Source: UBA685 sp002299005
GTDB taxonomy: Bacteria; Pseudomonadota; Alphaproteobacteria; Puniceispirillales; Puniceispirillaceae
Reading direction: 5' to 3'
Length of the DNA stretch: 41,878 bases
Assembly (NCBI GenBank): GCA_963966775.1
Contig: CAXAAH010000011.1
Coordinates: 1 to 41,878 of the forward strand
Under the pieces are notes generated by a model. That model made no database searches, was not told where the DNA came from, and saw only the letters and a program-made list of their open reading frames with translations. Every line of letters starts with the position of its first letter. Position 1 is the stretch's first letter. The position numbers were made by a program, and so were the translations under genes. Positions 23,755 through 31,543 of this stretch are shown one piece after another.

Positions 23755-26022
23755 ATGAGACGATTACACACACTCCTCACGCTGATAATAATGGTCTTGC
23801 TGACAACAAAGCTCAATGCGCAGGATCTTAACCAGAACCGCCCAGAAGTCGGTGTCATTGCCGCCATTCAAGGCACGGTAACGCTCTCCTTTGAGGGGCG
23901 TGAAAGAATTGTGGTAGCCGGTGATAAGCTCTATCTCGGCGACCAAGCGACCACAGGCACCAGCAGTAAATTACAAATATTGCTCAAAGATTTAACAACC
24001 CTGACAGTCGCGCCTTCAAGCCAATTGGTGATTGATGAATTTATCTATGATCCGGGACAGGTAAGAGACCTTACATCAACGCTTATCAAAGGCGTTGTGA
24101 AGATGGCGTCACCGCGCCTTAAGACAGCCCTACCCTCTGCGCGTCGCCTGCAATTGCCAAATGCAACTGTCTCAATCAGAGGCACAGAATTTTTGGCGTC
24201 TGTTGATCAGGGGGATGATATTGTCGTCTTGTTTAATGGTGTTGTCTCGGTTGAAAACCCGCAATTCACAACCGAGATCGCCAAGCCAAGTTTCGGCGTG
24301 ACTATCTCAGATGAGGGGGTTATTGGGACGCCTGAATTTGTTGATGAAAACACGCTTGCCGCAATCCTTGATGTCTTTGAAACACTACCCGCCGGCGAGA
24401 CAAAAGACGCAGGTGAGACGGCTGATGAGGAAGATGGCAACGAAGAGAGCAGTGAAGAAGAGGCCAGTGAGGAGAGTTCTGGTGACGAGAATTCTGGTGA
24501 AGAGAATTCTGGCAACGAAAGTTCTGGCGAAGAGAGTTCTGGCGGCGAGAATTCTGGCGGCGAGAATTCTGGCGAAGAGACGTCTGATGCACCTGCTGAG
24601 GATGCACCTGCTAGCGGACCTGAATCACAATCAGATACGCAAGCAAACACGGAAACATCTGCCGGCACCACACCAGCGGCAAGCACGCCCGTTGCACAGA
24701 CAGGCGGCATCGCATCGATAGCTGTAAGCGCGCCCCTATCTGCGGCCATTGACCAGATAGCCTTTGCCCCTGTGGTAACGAGCGATACTGAAACACCGCA
24801 AATAACCCTATCGATTGAGGCCATTGATGCGCAAATTACCCAAGAGTTGAATGAGGTTCTAGATACCGTCAATTCTGCGGTAGGTGAAGCTGATCTAGAA
24901 GATGACCCGTCTGTGATTGACAGTGATGGCGATGGCGTCGTCAATGCCGATGATGCCTTTCCAAATGACCCTAGTGAGACCACCGACACAGATGGCGACG
25001 GTATAGGCAATAATGCTGATACAGATGATGATGGTGATGGGGTGACTGATAGCAATGATCCCAACCCTTTGGTGAATGATACGCTAGACACGGACGGCGA
25101 TGGGGTGCTGAATATCGTTGATACAGACGATGATGGTGACGGCGTGGCCGACAGCTCTGACGCCTTCCCGCTTAATAGCACAGAGACCATTGATACAGAT
25201 GCGGATGGCATTGGTAATAATGCGGATTCAGATGATGATGGTGACGGCGTCGCTGATAGCCTTGACCCCAATCCTTTGACACAAGATACGCTTGATACAG
25301 ATGGTGATGGCACGCTGGATATTGTCGATACAGATGATGATGGTGACGGCGTCGCTGATAGCGCTGATGCCTTCCCGTTAGACGCAGGCGAGAGCGCTGA
25401 TAGTGATGGGGATGGTACCGGCAATAACGCTGATACACTTGATAATTCACGCCTTTACACTGCCACAAGCACACTACAATCTGGCTGGACAAGCTCTAGC
25501 TGGAATGATCTAGCCGCCCAGCTTGGCACAGGCACAGCGGTCTTTACGGCGATGGGACAAACCACCACCCATGTCTCTGGTAGCCATTGTACCAACTGTT
25601 CAGCCGATGTGGATACAACTTTATCAATCGATTTTTCAGATATGGAATTTGAGTTTTCGTCTGATTATACCTTTAATAAGCCGGGTTACGGCTCTCAAGA
25701 TCTCAGCGTTAGCTCTGGTGAAATACCGCTTGGACAATTAAAATATACAAGCGGCACTTTATCGTCAGTGAGTAATTACCGAGAGCTTGAATCACGTTAT
25801 CATCAAGAGGTTCTAACAACCTTTACATCCACAACTGACCCGTCTGATCAAGTAACGGCCGAAATGAGCGCGTCCTTTTATTATGACGCACAGCAAAGTG
25901 ATATTAATGACATCTCGACAACCCAACTAGGCGTGCGCGGCTATACAAAAATCCTCTATAACGCACCAGGCTCAGGTATCGACCAGCTTAACACGCCCCA
26001 TTATGGAATGGACCCGCAATAG
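23755..26022 (+). CDS. FecR-domain/TSP3-repeat secreted protein
   Basis: The 755-aa protein has a signal peptide (1-22, NA|QDLN) and a FecR domain (about 32-170: GVIAAIQGTVTL, LYLGDQATTGTSSKL, the conserved NATVSIRGTEF). A Glu/Ser linker with seven pentapeptide repeats follows (241-277), then a Thr/Ala-rich stretch and eight or more thrombospondin type 3-like calcium repeats of the DTDGDGVxN/DDDGDGVADS type (389-560). The C-terminal domain (561-755) is rich in strands and has a Cys pair (HCTNCSAD). FecR domains outside iron signalling are common in secreted proteins; here there is no transmembrane anti-sigma part, so ferric citrate sensing is unlikely. Ca-stiffened repeats imply a cell-surface rod. 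It ends the operon; no terminator is obvious before the convergent HPPD gene. Confidence 0.85.
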   Translation: MRRLHTLLTLIIMVLLTTKLNAQDLNQNRPEVGVIAAIQGTVTLSFEGRERIVVAGDKLYLGDQATTGTSSKLQILLKDLTTLTVAPSSQLVIDEFIYDPGQVRDLTSTLIKGVVKMASPRLKTALPSARRLQLPNATVSIRGTEFLASVDQGDDIVVLFNGVVSVENPQFTTEIAKPSFGVTISDEGVIGTPEFVDENTLAAILDVFETLPAGETKDAGETADEEDGNEESSEEEASEESSGDENSGEENSGNESSGEESSGGENSGGENSGEETSDAPAEDAPASGPESQSDTQANTETSAGTTPAASTPVAQTGGIASIAVSAPLSAAIDQIAFAPVVTSDTETPQITLSIEAIDAQITQELNEVLDTVNSAVGEADLEDDPSVIDSDGDGVVNADDAFPNDPSETTDTDGDGIGNNADTDDDGDGVTDSNDPNPLVNDTLDTDGDGVLNIVDTDDDGDGVADSSDAFPLNSTETIDTDADGIGNNADSDDDGDGVADSLDPNPLTQDTLDTDGDGTLDIVDTDDDGDGVADSADAFPLDAGESADSDGDGTGNNADTLDNSRLYTATSTLQSGWTSSSWNDLAAQLGTGTAVFTAMGQTTTHVSGSHCTNCSADVDTTLSIDFSDMEFEFSSDYTFNKPGYGSQDLSVSSGEIPLGQLKYTSGTLSSVSNYRELESRYHQEVLTTFTSTTDPSDQVTAEMSASFYYDAQQSDINDISTTQLGVRGYTKILYNAPGSGIDQLNTPHYGMDPQ
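24475..24585 (+). repeat. 15-bp coding repeats (Ser-Gly-acidic pentapeptides)
   Basis: Seven tandem pentapeptides of the form (N/S)SG(E/D/N/G)E, encoded by 15-base units close to AATTCTGGTGAAGAG with drift at the fourth codon, form a flexible acidic linker between the FecR domain and the calcium repeats. Near-identical units favour slippage, so linker length may vary between strains. Confidence 0.85.
24919..25434 (+). repeat. Thrombospondin type 3-like calcium-binding repeats
   Basis: About 172 residues alternate between DTDGDG(V/I)xN and DTDDDGDGV(A/T)DS motifs, with linkers such as DAFPLN and DPNPL. Aspartates at positions 1, 3 and 5 of each loop should bind Ca2+. A 31-base stretch at 25230-25260 recurs unchanged at 25332-25362, 102 bases later, showing recent internal duplication. 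Confidence 0.9.
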
Positions 26023-26089
26023 GATAATGGTTTAAAGCGCAAGCTTCGTGATAAATGAACGCCTCCGCTAGCCGTCTGTTTTACGCGCG

Positions 26090-27193
26090 CTAGGCCCCGC
26101 TTTTGGCAGCATAATCACCATTGGCGATTTCCTCTGCTTCGATGCTCTCAAACAAAGCTTTGAAATTCCCCTCACCAAAGCCATCATCACCTTTTCTTTG
26201 GATGAATTCGAAAAAGATAGGGCCAATAACGGTTTTAGAGAAAATCTGAAGCAAGATCTTGGTCTCGCCGCCATTTAGCACGCCTTCGCCATCGATTAAA
26301 ATCCCATGTTTTTTCATCCGCTCGACAGGCTCCTTATGCCCCTTCACACGGTCATGAGACAAATCATAATAGGCCTCAGGCGGACCAGGCATAAAGGCCA
26401 CACCCTTGTCATGAATAGCCTCTACAGAGCCATAAATATCATGCGCGCCTACGGCAATATGCTGGATACCTTCCCCCTTATATTTCCGCAAATAATTGAC
26501 AATCTGCCCTTCCTCGCCCCTATCTTCATTAAGCGGGATACGGATACGGCCACAAGGCGAGGTTAGAGCGCGGCTGTAAAGCCCTGAATGCTTGCCTTGA
26601 ATATCAAAAAAGCGAATTTCTTTGAAATTGAACAAATCACCATAGAATTTGAACCATTTATCCATATTGCCCTTGAAGACATTATGGGTCAGGTGATCAA
26701 GATAGAAAAACCCAACACCTTGCGGATGGGCAAAACTATGCCAGTCAAAATCCTCATTATACACACTGCGCTCAGAGTAATTATCCAGGAAATAAATCAG
26801 TGACCCGCCAATGCCCATAATCGCTGGCACATCCATCACCTTGCCCTCTCCTTCATAAGGCGTCGCGCCATTCGCAACCGCATGGTCAAAGGCATGTTGC
26901 GCATCCACAACGCGCCAACCCATAGATGAGGCGCAAGGGCCATGTTCACGCGCAAATTCAGCCGCATGTGTATCTGGTTCAGCATTAATGAGATAAGACA
27001 CATCGCCTTGCTGCCATAATTCCACATTCATACGCTTATGCGTGGCGACATGGCTATAGCCCATTTTCGAGATACAATCGCGTAATTGATCAGTTTCTGG
27101 ATGGGCAAATTCGACAAATTCAAAACCATCAGTGCCTGCTGGATTATCAACACTTATCTCTGCGCGCGGGGTGTAATGCGGAAATGGGCCCAT
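26090..27193 (-). CDS. hpd: 4-hydroxyphenylpyruvate dioxygenase
   Basis: The 367-aa protein has two vicinal-oxygen-chelate halves and the Fe(II) ligands His167 (YLDHLTHNV), His245 (GIQHIAVG) and Glu329 (IFFEFIQRKG), matching HPPD, plus the NEDRGEEGQI segment. It converts 4-hydroxyphenylpyruvate from tyrosine to homogentisate. A perfect AGGAGG lies six bases before the ATG. It is divergent from an Lrp/AsnC regulator, a common pairing for amino-acid catabolic genes. Homogentisate dioxygenase is not in the window; the zeta-class GST at 41228-41863 could serve the later maleylacetoacetate step. Normal length, nothing odd. Confidence 0.96.
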   Translation of the reverse strand: MGPFPHYTPRAEISVDNPAGTDGFEFVEFAHPETDQLRDCISKMGYSHVATHKRMNVELWQQGDVSYLINAEPDTHAAEFAREHGPCASSMGWRVVDAQHAFDHAVANGATPYEGEGKVMDVPAIMGIGGSLIYFLDNYSERSVYNEDFDWHSFAHPQGVGFFYLDHLTHNVFKGNMDKWFKFYGDLFNFKEIRFFDIQGKHSGLYSRALTSPCGRIRIPLNEDRGEEGQIVNYLRKYKGEGIQHIAVGAHDIYGSVEAIHDKGVAFMPGPPEAYYDLSHDRVKGHKEPVERMKKHGILIDGEGVLNGGETKILLQIFSKTVIGPIFFEFIQRKGDDGFGEGNFKALFESIEAEEIANGDYAAKSGA

Positions 27194-27241
27194 TTTTTCC
27201 TCCTAAAAAACTGCTTTAAGAAGATATTATGTGCATTTTTA

Positions 27242-27256
27242 TACAAATTATTTGTA
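27242..27256. promoter_or_regulatory. Palindrome in the hpd-lrp intergenic region (candidate Lrp/AsnC site)
   Basis: TACAAA-TTA-TTTGTA is a perfect 6-bp inverted repeat with a 3-base spacer, centred between the divergent hpd and Lrp/AsnC genes in a very AT-rich region. AsnC-family proteins bind AT-rich 15-bp dyads of this shape. It lies about 50 bases upstream of each start codon, so it may control both. Seen directly; binding inferred. Confidence 0.5.
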
Positions 27257-27311
27257 AAATATTGTACCTTGAAAGATAAAACGCATAATTTTTGCATTAA
27301 CTGAGGGCTTT

Positions 27312-27770
27312 ATGACAATTTCTCTTGATCCGTATGATTTAACCATTTTACGCGCCTTGGAAAAAGATGGCGCCCTAACAAATGCGCAATTAAGTGAGGT
27401 GGTAAATTTATCTCCCTCTCAATGTTCGCGAAGACGCGTCAAGATGGAAGCTGAGGGGATTATCGAGGGCTATCAGGCGCGCCTCAACGCATCAGCTATG
27501 GGGCTGAATTTGCGGGCAGTGGTACGGGTAAATCTCCATTCGCACAGTGAAGAAAACGCCAAGGATTTTGGCCTTATGCTGGCTAGTCATGATGAAATTG
27601 CAGATGCGTTTTCGGTCTCGGGCGATGCCGATTATGTGCTTATCGTGCAATGTGAGAGCCTAGAGCGCTTTGCTGATTTCATCCATGAGCGTCTATTGCC
27701 GCAAAAAATCATTGGGCAAGTCCGTTCCGAAATTGTGCTACGCGATCTTAAAAGAGGGCGCCGCCTTTAA
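27312..27770 (+). CDS. Lrp/AsnC-family transcriptional regulator
   Basis: The 152-aa protein has the AsnC-type helix-turn-helix (1-60: DLTILRALEKDGALTNAQL, LSPSQCSRRRVKMEAEGII) and the RAM ligand-binding domain (about 68-145: AVVRVNLHSHSEE, FSVSGDADYVLIVQCESL). Such regulators sense amino acids and form octamers. The divergent hpd gene 118 bases away suggests it senses tyrosine, phenylalanine or a derivative and switches on hpd. The start is the first ATG after the AT-rich intergenic region. Family secure, effector inferred. Confidence 0.94.
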   Translation: MTISLDPYDLTILRALEKDGALTNAQLSEVVNLSPSQCSRRRVKMEAEGIIEGYQARLNASAMGLNLRAVVRVNLHSHSEENAKDFGLMLASHDEIADAFSVSGDADYVLIVQCESLERFADFIHERLLPQKIIGQVRSEIVLRDLKRGRRL

Positions 27771-27809
27771 GAAAACCTTTCCAGCGGCGACAATCCCCCG
27801 TCTCGCGGC

Positions 27810-29336
27810 TTACCCGCCGCCTGTTGAGACTCTAAGAGGGCGCATATCATCTGGTCTTTGCGCGATATAACCCAAAAGCTCTGCACGAATTGTCGCCGCC
27901 TCTGGCGCATCAAAGATGTTCTCCATCTCATAAGGGTCAGCGACTAAATCATACATTTCGCCCACACCTGACAATTCATCGATTGTTAGCTTATGCGTCT
28001 TTGTGCTGACAGTGCGCAGATGAAGCTCCACACCTGCGCGCGTTGGCGACAAATACCATTCGTTCAGCGCATAATCGCGCGGTGCATTTTCACCCCGCAT
28101 CAAGGGTGCCAAGCTTGTTCCATGTTGGGCGAGTTGCGGGCTTGTTTGCGATAGCTCCATAAAGGTCGCGGACAAATCCAATGTTGAGATAATCTCATCA
28201 CATGTCTCGCCAGCTGGCACATCAGGGCCACGCACAATGAACGGCACCTTTAAAAGCCCCTCATAATGCATAGGGCCTTTCAAGATGATGCCATGATCGC
28301 CCAACCAATCACCATGATCGGAGATATAAATAACATAGGTATTATCAGAAAGCCCTGCCTCTTCCACCGCTTGCAAGATCTTGCCAACATTCTCATCAAT
28401 CAGTGTGATCTGGCCATAGGTATTGGCGATGATTTCGGCTAATTGCTCATCTGTTTGCGGCTCGATGCGCGAATATTCCTTGCGCACCTTTGCCATTTCA
28501 GGGCTAGCGGTTGGCTCATTTTCCATGGCCGCCTGATGCCAGAACGGCCGTTTATCGAAATCACGCACCCGATGTTTTGGCAAATCTACCTCTGCCGGGT
28601 CATGCATCGTTGAATAAGGCTCAGGACAGTCAAAGGGGTGGTGCGGGTCAGGAAAACTAATCCATGTCACAAATGGCTTGTCATCATCACGGCCATTTTT
28701 GATCCATTCAGCGGCCCTGTCACCTGTCCAAGTTGAATTATGAAACTCAACAGGCAATTGCGAATGCCATGTTTGTGCGGCCCCTTTTGTATCGCGGCCC
28801 TTTTGCCAGTAAAGCGCCTGTAATTCATCCCCGCGACCAGTATCATGGATGAATTTTTCATAATGAAGGCCACGTGGCGGCTTTTCAAACGGAAACCAAT
28901 TATGGCCTAGGATCATCATCTCAACATGTTCAAACCCCATATAAGGCCCAAACCAATCATCACCATATTGCTCAGAGCCGTGAACATTCTCTGGATGGTC
29001 TGTTGGCGGCGTCATACAACGCACCCAATGCCCCTTGCCAAAAAAGGCCGACTGATAGCCATTATTTGCCATAGTACCGGCAAAACCAGCTTCACCAATC
29101 TCACTGTCCAAATCCATACCATTATCATGCAGACCGTGGGTGCGCGGCAACTGACCTGTCAGAATAGATGAGCGCGCCGGCATACAAACAACACACGGCG
29201 TAATGGCGTTTGAAAAAACTGTTCCCTCGCTAGCCAATTTATCCAAATTGGGCGTTTTGACCTTACGGCCCTTAAAGCCAAAGCAATCGGCACGATGTTG
29301 ATCTGCTGAGATTAGAATGATATTTGGCTTTGTCAT
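27810..29336 (-). CDS. Cytoplasmic type I (formylglycine) sulfatase, TTT-linked
   Basis: The 508-aa alkaline-phosphatase-superfamily sulfatase has the formylglycine motif CMPARSSILTGQ (Cys51, to be oxidised by a maturase), N-terminal metal ligands around Asp12 (ISADQHRAD) and the second metal segment YISDHGDWLGDHG. It hydrolyses sulfate esters. There is no signal peptide, so it should act on imported substrates. Its ATG overlaps the stop of tctA by four bases (ATGA), which ties it to the transporter. Substrates of this group include choline sulfate, aryl sulfates and phosphonate monoesters; neighbours favour an aryl or small organic sulfate. It could also be a phosphonate monoester hydrolase-like enzyme. 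Confidence 0.9.
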   Translation of the reverse strand: MTKPNIILISADQHRADCFGFKGRKVKTPNLDKLASEGTVFSNAITPCVVCMPARSSILTGQLPRTHGLHDNGMDLDSEIGEAGFAGTMANNGYQSAFFGKGHWVRCMTPPTDHPENVHGSEQYGDDWFGPYMGFEHVEMMILGHNWFPFEKPPRGLHYEKFIHDTGRGDELQALYWQKGRDTKGAAQTWHSQLPVEFHNSTWTGDRAAEWIKNGRDDDKPFVTWISFPDPHHPFDCPEPYSTMHDPAEVDLPKHRVRDFDKRPFWHQAAMENEPTASPEMAKVRKEYSRIEPQTDEQLAEIIANTYGQITLIDENVGKILQAVEEAGLSDNTYVIYISDHGDWLGDHGIILKGPMHYEGLLKVPFIVRGPDVPAGETCDEIISTLDLSATFMELSQTSPQLAQHGTSLAPLMRGENAPRDYALNEWYLSPTRAGVELHLRTVSTKTHKLTIDELSGVGEMYDLVADPYEMENIFDAPEAATIRAELLGYIAQRPDDMRPLRVSTGGG

Positions 29337-30922
29337 GCTCTGTCTTTCGTTTTTCTAGAAGAATAGATAATCACACCAAGCGACATCGCCATAAATACCG
29401 CAGCGATAGGATGGTTAAACAAGTAGAAAGGGTCATTCCCTGTTGCTGAATAGGCTTGTCTGGCTGTTTCCTCCAAGGTTTTACCCAAAATAAAGGCCAC
29501 AACAAATGGCAGGGGCGATATAGCCAACAGGCGCATGATATAACCCAATACCCCAAAACCAAGCGCGAACCATATCGCCTCAATGCGCGTTTCCTGCACA
29601 TAGATAGCTGTGAGTGTCAGCAACAACACTGATGGCAGTAAAAGCTGCTTTGGAATGCGTATCATAAAGCCCATAGAGCGCATGAACACACCGCCAATCG
29701 TCCAATTAAATAAATTGGCAAGCGTCATGCAGGTAAACAGACCGAAAACCGCGACCAATTCAGTATTAACGCTTGTCTCGGTAAATTTGAAAACAGATGG
29801 GCCGGGATTGAGGCCGCCAATAGAATCTGTCGCAAGAATAAGGAACACCGCCGCCGCATTTCCCGGAATGCCCAGGCTAAGAACAGGGATAAGATTCGCA
29901 CCGGACACCGAGCTATTGGCCGCTTCTGTTGCCGCGATGCCGGCTGGTACACCAGACCCAAAATCGCCTTCATTTGGTTTTTTGAATTTCTGATGCCGGC
30001 GCCTGCCCACCGTATAGCCAAGCGTGGCGGCAAGCGTTGAGCCAATACCCGGCAACGCGCCAATAGCTGTGCCAATAAGGGCTGATTTGCCAATATGCGG
30101 CAGAATGCTTTTTATCTCTGGCCAGCGCAAACGCTGATCACCTTCTGCTGTGATAGTTTGTGCTTTTGCCTTTTGCGGGCCGGTGCGCCAAATCTCGTCC
30201 AACCCTTTGAACACAGCCCCGATAATCAGAACGCCCAAAACCGCTGTGGTAATGGGAAAGCCGCGCGCAAGCTCATTACTGCCAAGCGATAATCGTGGAT
30301 AAAAATCCTCACCTGTCCCGACATAAACAGCCATCAGACCCAAGCCAATAGAAATAAGCCCCTTGCCCGGCGAGCCGCCAATGACCGCCGCAATAAAACT
30401 AAGCGATAAGATAAGTAGCGCTGTTTTTTCAGGCAGGTCTAAATAGGATTCAACTACGATGGCAAGAAAGGGCGCACAGACAAATAACACAATATCTGAA
30501 AATGTATCACCAGAGGCTGATGATAGATGCGCGACGCGCAAGGCTTTCTTTGCCTGCCCCTTTTGGGCCATCGGGTAACCGTCAAGTGTCGTGAGGAACG
30601 CATCAGGCGTGCCAGGCGTATTAAACAAAATAGCCGGCACAGCCCCGCCAATGGTGGCGCCTTTCATAATACCGATTAAGAACCCCAAAACAGGCAATAA
30701 AGCATCTTGGGTGAACCCAAAAACAGATATCAAAATAGGCAGCGAAATCGCCATAGCAAATGGCCCGGCAAGCCCCGGTGTTGCCCCTACGGCGATGCCA
30801 AAAATAAAGCCGAAAAACACCATTACCAATGTGATGGAAATAGGCAGACCGAAGATAGCAAAGACCTCAGGGCCCTGAAAAACGGCCAAAACCCCCAACC
30901 AGATATAATCAATAACGGACAT
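29333..30922 (-). CDS. tctA: TTT large permease subunit, TctA family (second system)
   Basis: This 529-aa protein has the duplicated TctA signature: VGATPGLAGPFAMAISLPI in the first half, ALPGIGSSTLAATLGYTVG-like sequence (GALPGIGSTLAATLG) in the second, and GGAVPAILFNTPGTPDA. Around twelve hydrophobic segments are visible. It is clearly different from the TctA at 950-2584 in sequence, so it is not a recent copy. It shares one base with tctB upstream and overlaps the sulfatase by four bases downstream, giving a coupled tctC-tctB-tctA-sulfatase unit. The second half keeps VSLGIPGNAAAVFLIL-like sequence (SLGIPGNAAAVFLIL). Substrate unknown, but a sulfated organic anion would suit the operon. 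Confidence 0.94.
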   Translation of the reverse strand: MSVIDYIWLGVLAVFQGPEVFAIFGLPISITLVMVFFGFIFGIAVGATPGLAGPFAMAISLPILISVFGFTQDALLPVLGFLIGIMKGATIGGAVPAILFNTPGTPDAFLTTLDGYPMAQKGQAKKALRVAHLSSASGDTFSDIVLFVCAPFLAIVVESYLDLPEKTALLILSLSFIAAVIGGSPGKGLISIGLGLMAVYVGTGEDFYPRLSLGSNELARGFPITTAVLGVLIIGAVFKGLDEIWRTGPQKAKAQTITAEGDQRLRWPEIKSILPHIGKSALIGTAIGALPGIGSTLAATLGYTVGRRRHQKFKKPNEGDFGSGVPAGIAATEAANSSVSGANLIPVLSLGIPGNAAAVFLILATDSIGGLNPGPSVFKFTETSVNTELVAVFGLFTCMTLANLFNWTIGGVFMRSMGFMIRIPKQLLLPSVLLLTLTAIYVQETRIEAIWFALGFGVLGYIMRLLAISPLPFVVAFILGKTLEETARQAYSATGNDPFYLFNHPIAAVFMAMSLGVIIYSSRKTKDRA

Positions 30923-31488
30923 TAAACATCTCCATTGGGTGGCAATAGCAAATCATCAAACGGCACATCAAAAACAGCGATCATCGCTAAGACGGCAATC
31001 AAGGCTGTGATCAAAGCGCGTCTTGTTAATTTGCCTTCAACAATGGCGATGACGCCAGCGATAAGGCTGATGCCACCTAAGATATACCCGACATGCTTCC
31101 AGCCAGGCGTCGCGCGAAGCAAGCGATACTCTATCGGCTCTGCGCGGAATATATTCACCAATTCAGCCAAGATGGGGCCCGTATAACGCATGATAATAAC
31201 CCCAAGGATAATCATGCAAACAATGCGGGTAATGAACGACATCTGCGAGCGGGAAATAATTTCCTGCTCTGGTTTTTTGCGCTCAAAAAGAACAAGCAGC
31301 AAGCCGCCAATGACCAGAAAAGCGCAGGCTATAGTGGGCGCAAGAGCGTCACCAATGACAAATCTGCCACGTGCCTTTTCAATAAGGCCTGTTTCAATAT
31401 CCAGTGGTATCCATACAAAGATTGTAAAGAGCGCTATGACAACAAAGAACAGCCCAACAAACAAATTGGCTCGCGATTGCGCCGGCAT
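30922..31488 (-). CDS. tctB: TTT small permease subunit, TctB family (second system)
   Basis: This 188-aa membrane protein has four hydrophobic segments in the TctB order, starting ANLFVGLFFVVIALFTIF, with the conserved APTIACAFLVIGGLLLV second helix. The region between helices two and three is longer than in the other TctB of this window. GGGGGAT lies three bases before the ATG at 31488; an in-frame start at 31509 lies inside the attenuator hairpin and is unlikely. It is coupled to tctA by a one-base overlap. Identification rests on order and membrane pattern as much as on sequence. Confidence 0.85.
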   Translation of the reverse strand: MPAQSRANLFVGLFFVVIALFTIFVWIPLDIETGLIEKARGRFVIGDALAPTIACAFLVIGGLLLVLFERKKPEQEIISRSQMSFITRIVCMIILGVIIMRYTGPILAELVNIFRAEPIEYRLLRATPGWKHVGYILGGISLIAGVIAIVEGKLTRRALITALIAVLAMIAVFDVPFDDLLLPPNGDV

Positions 31489-31508
31489 TTTATCCCCCAG
31501 AAACAACA

Positions 31509-31532
31509 CGGGCGTCCACCAAAGGACGCCCG
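31509..31532 (-). terminator. Intra-operon hairpin between tctC and tctB (second system)
   Basis: CGGGCGTCC-ACCAAA-GGACGCCCG is a perfect 9-bp inverted repeat with a 6-base loop, located between tctC and tctB. On the minus strand it is followed by TGTTGTTTC, a weak T-run, so partial termination or mRNA 3'-end protection of the tctC transcript is likely. The first TTT operon has an unrelated hairpin in the same place. Confidence 0.7.
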
Positions 31533-31543
31533 CGCAATTTTAC

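Noticed and set aside
24207..25424. Long serine/proline-rich open frame on the minus strand (about 405 codons)
   Set aside because: It is the antisense of the acidic and calcium-repeat region of the FecR protein; lack of stops follows from the repeated GAT/GGT codons. It has no RBS and no fold-like composition.
23755..26022. FecR domain as an iron-citrate anti-sigma sensor
   Set aside because: There is no sigma factor gene, no internal transmembrane anti-sigma segment and no TonB receptor nearby; the domain is within a secreted repeat protein.
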